DNA of 64,000 bases from Pteria penguin (Eukaryota; Mollusca; Bivalvia; Pterioida; Pteriidae): the NCBI GenBank assembly GCA_035048485.1, contig CM068582.1, positions 33,214,596 to 33,278,595 of the forward strand, written 5' to 3'. Positions within the stretch are counted from its first letter, which is position 1; the number at the start of each line of letters is the position of its first letter. Of this stretch, positions 34,400 through 46,900 are shown one piece after another. The translations under genes and the position numbers were made by a program. Below the pieces are notes generated by a model. That model was given only the letters and a program-made list of their open reading frames with translations. It made no database searches and had not been told where the DNA came from.

Positions 34400-36465
34400 A
34401 GATTCCAGTACCCCGTTGATTTTTGTGTTGCAATAGATTTTTTACTGTACGGGAAAACTTGATCCTTCACAAAATATGTATATAAAGGAACGTTTTCGTT
34501 AAGCAAAGACTTATTTTATACAGATTTATTGCACAGACTGCGCCCTGATTTTGAATCCCCGTTTGGTGAAATATACGTGAACGTAAATATTGTGATGGCC
34601 GCAGTCATATATGTTTTAAATCTATATCCTTACACTTGAAAATAGTTCCACCAGTGACCGAAATGGTAGCTGAGGTTTGATATATTCGGCCGACATTGCT
34701 GCAATACATATTTTAGTTCTAGAACAGATTGCAACATTCACAAATTTTCCTTTATATTGCAAAAGAAGAATTTACGTCCATTGCTGCCCTGTACTATATA
34801 TTGTTGTAAAAACATTACTATGTAACAACGCTATAGAATTTACGTCTTACTATAGTATTTAACGAAATGATTTGTGATGGACAATAAGTGCAGTAACAGA
34901 CGAGACTGTAAGACGAAAATAACTGGTGTATTTCACAGTTCAACTGATAAAAGGTATCTTTATGGACATTCCTGGGCACAAAGATGTGAGTACTGGTAAC
35001 CGTGGAGATAGAACAATCTCCCATTGTGCTTAAATCCTTTTTATTCTTTTCTTGCACAAGAATCACATAATCTACAGTACTTTTCAATATCCTTTTTCAT
35101 CTGAGGTCAGTAAAATGATTTTTAAATGCAACTTACGGTTCTCTCTGTACCAAAGTACCGACGATTGGGATGTCATGAAAGTTAAACAGCACACGAATTC
35201 TGAGTGTGTTAAGAACAATCAGTTAAAGTATATCAAGGTCTCTTTCTTCATCTATATATTAGCAGTATAATAGCCCGCCTTCAGTCCACAGTCTGTCCCA
35301 TAACCTCCATATTGGTTTTCATTAGAAGTGTAATATATAGCTTAACTACTATTGTCTTCTGAGTGAGGATGGATTTTACTGTATGTTGAAGCTGACGTTC
35401 ATTGTTGTATATTGCAATGTGTGAATACCCGAGTTATTTGTATTTAAGAATATCTTCCCATTTCTATGAGTGTTCACAAGGCAATGTCCATCTGATTAAT
35501 GAAGTTTATGAATCGAATCATTGTCTTTTTTAAATTAGGCACATTCATCTTCTTTGATAATGACCTATTTCGTCATGTTAATTGTTTTTAAATAAAATAC
35601 TAAAATACAATCATTTCAATTCTTTCTACATCATGTTTATATTTTGACCGCGCTGCCATCTTGTCAACAATATCAGAGTATCTATCCCGATATTTACTAA
35701 GTTGTTTAGTTACATCTTAATAAACAAAAGTTTATCCAAATCAGTGCCGCATCAAAGCTGGGAAATGTGCTCAACAGATTGTTTCAATATCAGAAAATTT
35801 TGTCCGCATCGGGCTGGATATGAATAAAAACCCAAACTAGTACGTTCAATCTATCAATTGATTACCGGAAAATGCAACGTCATTGAAAAAAATTGAATTG
35901 AGTAAGCCATAAATCGATTTATCACAGCTTACTTGTTTTTGAAAATTTCCTAAAACACAAACAGAGCTGGTGCAAGGGAGAAAATTTGTCATGAAGTGAC
36001 CTGATTCCTCGGTTGTGATGACCAGCCTTGTAATGTAGACGCACTTAGCCCACGCACTATTTTTGCTGAATATTATGTTGGTCAAGGATTATGATTAATG
36101 TCACTGGGTTTCATACATAAGATTTATTATTGAAAAGAAATAGTATCGGGGCCAAGTCGTCCTCCTCTTTGATGACATCCGAATGTTCCATCAATATTTG
36201 TTATGATTCAAAATTGTTGAAAGTTAATATATGATATTTAATTCAATAAACACCGGATCTTTAGAGCCGAAACTTTTTATGGTTGTATAAAGCATTGAAT
36301 GTTTTAAATCTGTATCTTATCATGCAAAGTATATAATGTGAAGCTAATCTTTTCAAATAACAAGAACCTCTGCAAATTTTTCAATAATATCCGATTTCGT
36401 CATGAATAATCTGTACTTTTATTCATTTTGTTCCCAATATTAAGTGAAATGTATCTGCAGACAGT
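34400..36465. other. Intergenic, no gene recognised
   Basis: Short open frames only, without splice context or family resemblance. Nothing supported. Confidence 0.55.
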
Positions 36466-36469
36466 CCCC

Positions 36470-36780
36470 AATGATAATCACAAACCCAGATTTCAGTGCT
36501 TCTGTACTGAGTTGAAATTTAAACTTTCAATTCACTGTTACACCATTTTGGACATTACTCTAAAATTAGGAATATCTCGCTATTGAAAAAGCTCTGTCCT
36601 TAGATTGGTTCTCGGTCTCCAACTTTCTGGTCCATTTGGTGGTCAGTTTACTCTTCAAATAATATACTTTCGATTTCCACTGTCTCGGCCTTAACCATCT
36701 ACGAAGAGACATGACCTTTCGGAATGTACATATGGTGCACTACATTAATAGACGTACATATGTTTGAAATAAAGTATGTT
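36470..36780. repeat. Dispersed repeat, longer form
   Basis: Shares both halves with 3480-3790: the gatttcagtgcttctgtact / agctctgtccttagattggt half and the catctacgaagagacatgac / atggtgcactacatt half. Confidence 0.6.
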
Positions 36781-37489
36781 ATTCCTTTAAATGTAACGGT
36801 ACACTTTGATTGCTTCAAACGCATCATGTTTTGTCACAGAAACGAAACGAGATAAATGATAAAGTTGTGTTGGAACTTGAAAGTATTAAACAGGGATATT
36901 TGGTGTATTGAACGTTAAGCCTCAACAGATGTTAGAATACAGATCTAAAGAACAAGACGCTTATGACTTATGACCAGTACGTGTTATTTTTTGCCTAGGA
37001 ATGTAATGTCTAAAGATTATGTTTTTCATACTGTATAGTAGTACATACACAATGTTGCAAAGTATCAAATAGATTGTATTTATATATCTTTCCCTCATAC
37101 AATAGTCTAAACTAATGAACATAATGAAAACAATCAAAAGTAAAAACAGCACTATCAAGTTTATTGTTTTATTATAAATCAACTTCGAGCGTAGTTTCTT
37201 CGTTACATAACCAATTGACCAATTGCCCTTTATGTAAGCATGTATATCATTAAAACTCGCATCACAATTGCATGGGTAACTTCGCTAGTGAACTAATATG
37301 TGTTCTGTGTCAGAATTTGGTTATGCCTTTTAGATTTTATCAAAAATTCTTTAATAACAACTACGTAGCTACTTTTGCTAGTATTCTTATATATTCTATG
37401 TCAGATATTGGAGGGTCCTCATAATAGAATTTACATTAGATATACACATTGATATTAATCTTTTTCTAAGAAATCTTTAAAAAGAGTTG

Positions 37490-38115
37490 TGGGATTTATA
37501 GAGGTCAAATTATTAAAAATTGAAAAATATATATGTATATAGAGGTCAAATTATTGAAAATTGAAAAATATATATGTATATAGAAAAATGTCAGATCTCT
37601 ACATCCGTTAAAGGTAGACACATACCATACCCCATTTCGGGACTTTTGGGTTCCTAATCACAACTTCAAGCTACTCAACCAGATTTAATTGTGCTAGATT
37701 AACAACGTCACTAAGAAAGCACTATGGTCGCTACGAGACTCTTATTTCACAATATGATATCTTGTTATCTGACTTGTGAATGATATTGTGGACTGAGACC
37801 GATTCCGATCATTTTACACAGATTTGACACCTTCTATACTAGAAGGTTACCTACTTTGACTCCTCTATGTATTAATATATATGGAATTTACACGATTTGA
37901 CTCTTTCTAATGGGTACATGTGACGGGTGTTGCTAGAAAACAGGAGATGCTCCCTCTCCACGGTGACTTGATCTCACTCCATCAAGCGGGTTCACATATG
38001 TTCTTCAAGTAGACATTTTTCGTTCTTTTCTATTTGGTTTTCATTTTCACTGATTTTGTATGTCCTTTGGTTTCATGATTTTTGGACTTATGTTTTGGAT
38101 TTATCCAACATCTTT
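37490..38115 (+). repeat. Repeat cluster: local 51-bp duplication, then long dispersed repeat
   Basis: atagaggtcaaattattaaa ... atatgtatat is duplicated in tandem at about 37498-37580. The unit and its flank (gggttcctaatcacaactt) recur singly at 39825-39970. From about 37700 a plus-strand copy of the 400-bp family follows. Confidence 0.55.
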
Positions 38116-38654
38116 ACACCCCAATCCCATTCCACAGAATACAGTTTTTTTTAATATTTTAGGTTATATAATAACAATTAGTGCAGCCTTTTTGTTGAGC
38201 TACTTTCAAATTCATGTTCAATCATAGCATACAGCAATTACTTCAATGATGAAAAATATAAATGCAATATTTACTCAACAAAACAATCATACTTATAGTT
38301 GTGCTGTTCAAAATGAGAAAGCGCCCTCTTTTTCGGCTAAACACATCTGTAATTTCAAAAACAATAGCAGAGAAACAACAAAGAAACATTTCAATACCGC
38401 AAATACAAAATGAATGTAGATTATCACGATACAACAAAATATTGGAAAAGATATACATTGTACATTTGTTAAACAAAATTACCTAGTTTACCGCCAATAC
38501 CTCTTTTAGTAACTCCATGCTGCAACCGGATTAAGTTAAACAGTAATATCTATATAAAAGTCTGACTTTATAACTCTGTGCAATACAATTTTATTGTGGA
38601 TTATTATAAACCCTTGAACATAAGAAATGAGAAGTAGAAATTAATACACACATA

Positions 38655-38760
38655 TATCCTTCAAATATTTATACTTTCGATTTCCACAGTGCGGACCTTG
38701 TGAAATACGTTGTCGCAATGCGCATATGCTGCATCAATTTGATATATATTCTAATATATA
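38655..38760. repeat. Dispersed repeat fragment
   Basis: Short, diverged unit: tccttcaaatatttatactt, gttgtcgcaatgcgcatatg. Confidence 0.5.
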
Positions 38761-40208
38761 AACCACAAAACTGCAAGAAACTAGTCATCCCCGGAACATC
38801 ACTTAAAATGACTGATTTATATATAATTAAATAAATATAACGTTCTTGATAATTATGGCTTAGCGTGTGTATGAAAACAGAAAACGCTTATAATTTCTTT
38901 GTTCTACTTATAAAGTGCATACAACCTTTCTTATTGTTTATAAAAAGGGGGTCAAGAAGTACAGATATAAGACACCGTATTTAGTGTATCGTGATATTGA
39001 AAATTTCATAATGCAACTTAATACGAGCAGATAGACACTTTTCGTAAAGAAATATATTACAGCCAATCTAAAAACGATTTTTCAAACTTCCTTTTCCGCT
39101 TTCCGTTTTATGTGTCCGTATTAAATAAACATTATTTATTTTGTATGCTACATTTCAGATTTATGATAATACATATCGTAACATTGTTAAGTAATAAATG
39201 TTTTTGGCGTGCCATGTGCGTGTTTAAAAGGATAATCGATAATATGTGTAATTTAAAGGGTTTTTCTTCGTACTAATGTACATCGAAATTTGACTGTCCT
39301 TGAGTTTTTCGATTTCATTTCGAAAATAACATCAGGTGACTGCAGGAGAAAGGAACAATTCAATGACAATGTGTTATATGTGCTAGTATATTATTGATAT
39401 TCATGTATTGTATAGCTCCATGGTGACTTCTGCCACATAACTGAGCCAGTAACTCCTATTTTTTTCTTTTATACTTAACAATGAAATAAAACGATACTGA
39501 GCTATAGTAAATCAGGAACGCCTTTTGACAAGCAAAAAATAGATATATTAGCTTTTACGGACGCCTTGAAGAACCGGAACTGGGAGCATTAGTAAGCATC
39601 CCCTTCTGACCGGACATAGAAATATGAAAGCTAGTAATTCCCGTAAGCATCACTACTGTTATTCTATACTATAATTCTCGGTTTACTTTATAAAAGTTAC
39701 CCAATAGGTCAATATACATGCTAAGAGTACGATGCTTTATAATGTGCATGTATTAAATAATAATTGAAATTACAATACAAATACGCACTGAACTTTTTTG
39801 TTCTAAAAATTCTTGAAAAATAATTGTAGGATTTATAGAGGTCAAATTATTGAAAATTGAAATATATATGTATATAGAAAAATATCAATTCCCCACTTCC
39901 GTAATAGATAAACACAGACCATGCCCTCGATTCGGCACTTTGGGGTTCCTAATCACGACTTTCAGGTTCCAAATCCCTACAATACCACAAAAACTCATTA
40001 TTTTTATTTCTATTTCCGAGTTATATCCAAACTACGGACATACTTTGGCGATTTTTTATGTACGACGTCAACTTCTACCAAGTATGACGTCACTATCAGT
40101 TAGCCGTAGTTCGACGTGTTAAATCTAGGTTATAACGGACCTTTCCGGTAACTTGAAAATAGTCTATTTTACACACAGATTTTGAGCAAGACAAATTTAG
40201 ATGAGATT

Positions 40209-40213
40209 TAATA

Positions 40214-40267
<54 letters not shown>

Positions 40268-40268
40268 A

Positions 40269-40309
<41 letters not shown>

Positions 40310-40322
40310 GATCGATCGATAA
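40209..40322. repeat. (atct)n microsatellite
   Basis: About 27 units of tatc/atct, ending in (atcg)n. It stands alone in the gene-poor middle. Confidence 0.9.
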
Positions 40323-40534
40323 ATCTAAACCGTAAGTCGTAAGTCCGAAAATCATGAAACCAAAAGACATACAAAATTATCAAATCTATCTATCTTTTTT
40401 TGCGTATGTGTGTAAATTCATACGAATAGAAGTCAAATTTTGCAATGTCGTTATATTTAATAGTATAGATTTTAACTAAATATATTTTGGCAATAACTCA
40501 TTTTTAATCCTTCACATGTAAAGAAACTTTGATT

Positions 40535-40850
40535 CTAGCTCTGCTCTTCAAATATTTATATATTATTAGAAATTCCAATCACTCGGCCATGAGCAGCACT
40601 GAAGAGACATATGTTGTAGAAATGCTCATTTGGTGCACAAAAATATAATGTATATACATAAAGATTTTAATTGAATACATTTTAGTAACTGCTAATTTTC
40701 AATACTATTTTCACATGTAAAGAAATTTTGAGTTTAACGCTGTTTCATCCATTCAATCGGCTGTGAGCATCACTGAAGAGACATACATGTAAGTTGTCGA
40801 AATGCGCATCTTGTGCACAAAATTATAAGGTACATATCTTCCAATATTTT
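40535..40850. repeat. Dispersed repeat, two units
   Basis: Units at 40535-40650 and 40740-40850, both ending ...gtgcacaaaattata or similar. They are separated by about 90 bp and have the same orientation as the other plus-strand copies. Confidence 0.6.
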
Positions 40851-40939
40851 TATGTGAAGTGTGGCTAGACTGTTAGCTTATTAAACTCTTATAATAGAAA
40901 TTAGAATTTATTGCAAATAACAACGAAAATCATCCCCCC

Positions 40940-40960
40940 ATCCGCCCCCCCCCCCTTTTT

Positions 40961-40993
<33 letters not shown>

Positions 40994-41100
40994 TTTATTT
41001 TTTTTTTTTTTTTTTTTTTTTTGGTTTTCGTGTTTTTTTTTGTTGGGTTTTTTAATCGTTGTTTGTTTGTTTCTCTCTCTCTTTTTTTTTTTTTTTTATT
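40940..41100. repeat. C-run and poly-T tract
   Basis: A C run followed by about 80 T with few interruptions and a second T run at 41081-41098. It gives a spurious Phe-rich frame. Confidence 0.85.
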
Positions 41101-41689
41101 TGCTCATTTTTATTAGATATGGATGTTTTCGTTTGTCTGTAAAAGATTTCAAATCTCTTATAGTTTTAATTCACATATCCAGTTTTTTATGTTTTTATTT
41201 AGTCAGTTAGTTAGTTATCTATTTATTATTATTTTCTGGTATTGATTTTTGCTTTTGTTATTCTACTAATCTTTAAGATTTAAATCTCTCTACTACTTAT
41301 TCAATAATTCTATTGGATTCAAACGGCGATGCTCACTATAATATTCTTCTTTAGCAAAATAAGCTTTATTATCAGATATATTGATTTATTTGTTTGATAG
41401 TAAAAGATGTTTAGCTGTATATATTCGTTATAACTATTGACTATCGTTAATATTGTGAATATTACGCGTTAAACGGTGTGACCGGCAGCTAAATGTGTTT
41501 TCCCTTCAGTGACATGAACTCATCGCACCTCTGTTTCTAAATAAACCCAAACTTTACCTATTATACTATATTTCTTTTACTGTATACTGAACCATGGTTT
41601 TTTTCTTTGGTATTTTGTATTTATCTGTGATCCCTCTTGAATGGCAACATTGTAGCAAAACCGATGTTTTGATAAGATAGTGGATAAGG

Positions 41690-41945
41690 CTAACCTGACA
41701 TTCTAAATCTCATAAAACAGAATGGCATTCAACCAACTTAATAGTCTAAATCTCCTAATGGAGAATGGCATACAAACCAACTTAGAAATCTAAATCTCAT
41801 AAAAGCGAATGACATACAAACCAGCTTTGTACTCTTAATATCATTAAAGCGAATGACATACAAATTAACTTTGTAGTTTTAATCTTATAAAAGGAAATGG
41901 CATACAAACCAGCATAGTAGTCTTAATTTCATAAAAGCGAATGGC
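41690..41945. repeat. ~55-bp minisatellite (catacaaaccaacttagaaa)
   Basis: About five units: tctaaatctcataaaa, gcgaatggcatacaaac, caactt. It runs into a degraded long dispersed repeat at 41945. Confidence 0.65.
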
Positions 41946-42139
41946 ATACAAAATCAATAAAAAGGGAAAAGAGTACATAGACCTCAAGAAGATAGCGGGT
42001 TCAGTTGCCCGAGAGAGGAAGCAACTCCTACTTGCTTGCGATAACCGTTTCTTCCAGCAGAAACCGTCAAATCCAGTAACTATCAAGTATAAAAGGAGAC
42101 AAAATCGGGGTTCACAATGCTCGGAATAGGTTTCAATCT

Positions 42140-43670
42140 ATCCATTAACAATAAACATTCAAAATACCAAGTCATTAAATGATTTAAATGGTTACGACTT
42201 TCTCGTGACGTTGTTAGACTACCAAGTGCATAGTTTTGGAAGGAGAAACTGTACTATTCAAATTATTCCTTTTGCATTATCTACATTATTTAATACATTA
42301 GTTATGTCTCCTATACGTCCATCAACTTACGTTTGAGGTTATACATACCAGATTCCCCATGTTCACGAAAATCTCATACCTTTACAGATATTGTAAAGAA
42401 GGTTTAAGTATGTTCAATTCATATATACAAACTTTGATTGATGACTCATATTTTCAAATCAATAGACTTAACTAAGTTTGTGTTTTGCCAACTGATCGTT
42501 TAATGTAAATCATTCTTTTTAATGCACATATGTTTTACTATAGTCTTATGTCCTTTGTTGTCGAGATGCATTACCCTAGCAATATTATCTCAGAAATAAT
42601 ACTTTTCTTCAAATTGATTAAATTTTAATCAAAGTTTCATTAAAAATATTCAATATGATTTATCTCTTACTTATTAGATAATAAATCCAACATTTTATAC
42701 AAATATGTTTATTGTTATTCCTTTTAAGTGTTTTGAAATTATATAATATGACTTATACAGTTTAATATGTAATAAGTGCAAATATTTTGTTGATAATACA
42801 ACTATATCGGGTTAACATTATATCCGATTGAAACTTAATAATACAGTATTCTTGTAAAGTACTGCTACTTGTATACATTTGTTAACAGTATGCCTGATAT
42901 CAGTGTAGGTTTTACTTTGACAAAAACGTAAGTCTTTCATTGATTACTATATATGGTATTGAATAAACATTTCACTTTGTGATTGAAATATTGGTCGAAT
43001 GCGCTCATCTCCCCAACTACAATTTTGACATAGATTGAGTATCATGCCAAACCACAATGTATAAAAAATCTATAATCCATATGTTTGGAGTATTAACAAT
43101 TTTATATTGAATTACTTGAAGGAAGTAATATTAAAAATGCAAACTCCAGCGGGATTCGACACAGTTTAGAAAAATGTCCGGACTTTTGTTTGCGCTTAAA
43201 ATAAGATAATGCATTTTGGTTTGTGCATTACCAAGTATCATTAGTGCCTATAATATATGTGTGTAACGAATTTAAAAAATCCAAAATGGCGTAGCTTAAA
43301 ATTACATATTAAATGACACTATATTAAATCAAAGAATATCAAAAAGATCTGTTACGCGGCAACTTTATACATCGGTGGACTATCAGGGAAATAAGTAAAC
43401 CAAAAGAGTCCAATTGTTCCAAACTGTAACTGTAAGTAAGTAATTGTTATGGCTTGAGTAAAATATACAATGCTTCATTTTCGGAAAAAACAGGTAGTGA
43501 AAAATTCACTTAAATATAATCAATGTAAGTAAACAAATTGGAAATCAGGTGTAGGTGTACGAAATAAAAGGAAGTTTGTGACAATATAGGTAGTAGAGCA
43601 CACAATTAAAATACAGAATATAAGAAAATGCAACTGTAACCCTACATCTATATATATTACAGGAATACTC
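42140..43670. other. Intergenic, no gene recognised
   Basis: AT-rich, no frame above 60 codons and no repeat recognised, between the repeat-rich middle and the receptor-like gene. Confidence 0.6.
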
Positions 43671-43674
43671 TATA

Positions 43675-43900
43675 TTAATGAAAAATCAAAGCTTCAGCTA
43701 GATGATTTATGAACAAAAATGAGATAAAGAGATTAGAAGGAAGCCCGTTAGATATTATTATCATTGTCACTCGCACGCTCAAACACTTATATAAGTGTTT
43801 ATAGTAAATGACAAGATACCATGGAATGTAATGAGGTACTTTAAGGGTGACCGTTATCAATGTCCCATGATTCCTTGCGAATAATACCTCTATCAATTCT
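43675..43900. repeat. Probable dispersed repeat in the 5' flank of the receptor-like gene
   Basis: The minus-strand frame (GTLITVTLKVPHYIPWYLV) looks like one I recall from scattered bivalve repeats. No second copy was found in this window. It ends 60 bp before the start codon, leaving an AT-rich segment with ttattatattt as a possible TATA region. Confidence 0.35.
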
Positions 43901-43959
43901 CTTCATTTTATTATATTTGCACTGTCGTATACGAAACGTTTTCTTCAGTTAATAACATC

Positions 43960-46900
43960 ATGAAGCGTTGGATTGGATTTTTCATACTAAGTTTAAATGT
44001 TATTGGTAAGTTCAATTAGTAAAGGAAAGAAGTGCAAAAGGAGCACTAAACATTTTGCTCATTTTTTCATTTGCTTCACAATTATTCATAATGTTTTTTA
44101 AGTAAAACTTTTAGGCGAGCAAAATAGAACACGGCATTCAAATTATCAAAAAGTTATATTATATATATTAATTTTGAAACTTATTGGTAGGTTAAGTAAG
44201 TATAAAAAGAGAAATGTACAAGAAAACAATACATTTTTTTACTTAACGGCTAATTTTTTCACACAATTTTACATATATTTGTTACAAGGCAAGCTTTTTG
44301 TCAAGCAAAACAGACCTAAATATTGCAACATACATGTTACCTTACTTTGTAGAATATGAAATATATACATTCTGGTCCTACTTTGAATTCTTTTATATAT
44401 TCTTCTATGAGACTATTTGAAAACCTCAAGATTATTAGAATGTATAAAGAGGATATTGTATCCGAGAAAATTATATGTCTAAATTTATATGTCATACGTT
44501 ATTAATTGATAATATATATGATAAAAATTAAGTTAGTATTAAGTGCGCAAATAAATTTTCATGATATCTTATAATTTTGAATACTCTTTTTTCAACTAGA
44601 AAATGATAGAAATATAACACAAGGTATATAAAAAGGGTACATCGGGAAGAATTTGGACACGAATTTGACACCTTTTATATCCCTTTCTAATTTCTATGGT
44701 GATCTAGTATTCAAACTAAGAAGGGTCAATGGTTCCATTAATTTCATATCGGCGGGATCTAAAATTATTAAACGCCTTCGACATCGACAGTATGACACCG
44801 AGATCATCACTAAGACAATAGTTCTTGTATTGGGTCCCTCTACAACTCAATGCAGACTTTTGCTTGAGCGTTGCACGCTGACTATAACGGCGGTAGGGAC
44901 TCTATGACGGGCCTTGTCCAAACCTTTTCAGAGAAGACAAGGTCCTGATCCTCGTCCCCTCTGACTGTTAGTCGGGACTCCTATTGATTAAGGAACTGGG
45001 CTAAGCTTACAGACGGGCAGAGCACGGTTTACTTATGTTGATGTCCCCTTACATATTTTTGATAGAATCATATTTTTCTATAAACATTTCGTGTCTAATA
45101 AAATTTTTATGACCTCTCTTCTTGAGAAACCTGTTGATCCTTGTTAGAGGATATTTATAAATTTTTTAATGTGTGTCCTTTGATTGTACTGATTTTACGG
45201 TGAGTGGGAAGATGGGCGCCCGTAAACCGGTTAACCACACCAATTGAATGACGTGTTACTTCAACTGACCGTCCTAAGTCGGTATCGTAACCACAGCACA
45301 ATCAAATATTTTTGTGATGTCGTTTTTCAGTGTATATTCTATTATTTTCTTTTTGTGTGCATGTCCTTGGTGATTTTTGTCATATAGCTTTGTCAGATAT
45401 CTTCTGTTTTCTCTTTGATATTTACGTGTATTTAACTAGATGCACTTATGATTTCTTTTTTTATTTTGTTTTGTTTTTAGATATTACTTTGAGATATCTA
45501 CACTACAGAATCACAAAACATGCAATAGATTACAATAAAATATAATTACAAATGTAGTTGAGATTGCATATATCAAAACATTTCAAAACCTAATATTGCT
45601 TATTTTATAGGAAAAAAGATGATACCAATATTGATTTATAAAAAGTTAGATAAATTCAGTACCACATAGTTGTATATACTCTTTTTGTGACATTTATTAC
45701 ATGTCCATCGCCAGCAACGTTAGTTCTTGGAAAGGTTACGTGCCTATCTTCATCACAGTATAAATAAATCTTTTGTAGAAAAAATTATTAACAAACCATG
45801 GCAATTTAAAATGACTTTACTTTAAAAAAAGAATAAAATAATTTCATTTCCATGATACGTTAAGCCCACTCGGCTTATTCACACCAAACCAAGTCAGTGC
45901 ATTAATGTGAATATAGTCAATAAATAAAGGACCGCATTTTAACAATAGATTTATCTGGATTAAATGGGTCACGTAGAAAAAGTCAAAGAAAGATAGAATT
46001 AATCTTGTATAGGCTTTGTCATATGAATAAAACATTTAGGTTTATTGACTTTCACATCTTCATTTAAAACCAAAATCTTTTGAAAAAGTATATTGAACAG
46101 TTTGAGGCTGATATAAGTTCTTATTTGATAAATATGTATGTCATACACGTTTGATTTGTTTTGGGTATGATTTGATACTAGGCATATGTACACATAAACT
46201 ATTTTGAGTTAACTGCCCTATTAAGACCTTACCGAATATATTAATTTCTCTGGGTATTGGACGGTTTTGTTGGTATCATTCCCCTCAAATGTCAAACTGT
46301 ACAGAGTTTTTAGAAGTATACACCATGATACATTATCAAATAAGATAATATAAAAAAAATTCGCTATGGAATAAATAAATTAAAGGATATATATATGATA
46401 CTAATACTTAATATGAAATTAATTTTATTAATTTTTTGTGATAATTACCTCTACATTTTTAAACAGTTTCTGAATCCATTCCGTACACCAAATGTATGAA
46501 AAAACCTCACTACAAGGGTAAGACTTGGGAGTCCATGACAGCTCAGTCAGCAAATAATAAGGTGTCTATTACTAAAGAACACGAGTGCCAAAATATACCA
46601 TCAAAGTTCGATGTACAAATAAGACCAAGTTCTGGGCCGAATTCGGACTTCATATTTCCCGGTCTTCCATCGGCACAACGAGACGATGATGTAAATTCCA
46701 CATACGCTGGACTTGTTTATTACTACAGAAAAGGAGATGCTCAGATATTTGCACCAAGACAAAATCCTAAGAATACTGGGTTTCATGCGGGAAAAACAAT
46801 ATTCACGGGTGAATACGAACTTATTTTTGTAATATTACATAAAGTGCATATCAATATAAAATTTAATTTTATGACGTACATTATTTCAGTGTTTATCAGT

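Noticed and set aside
40911..41210. Phe-rich 99-codon frame
   Set aside because: Poly-T tract.
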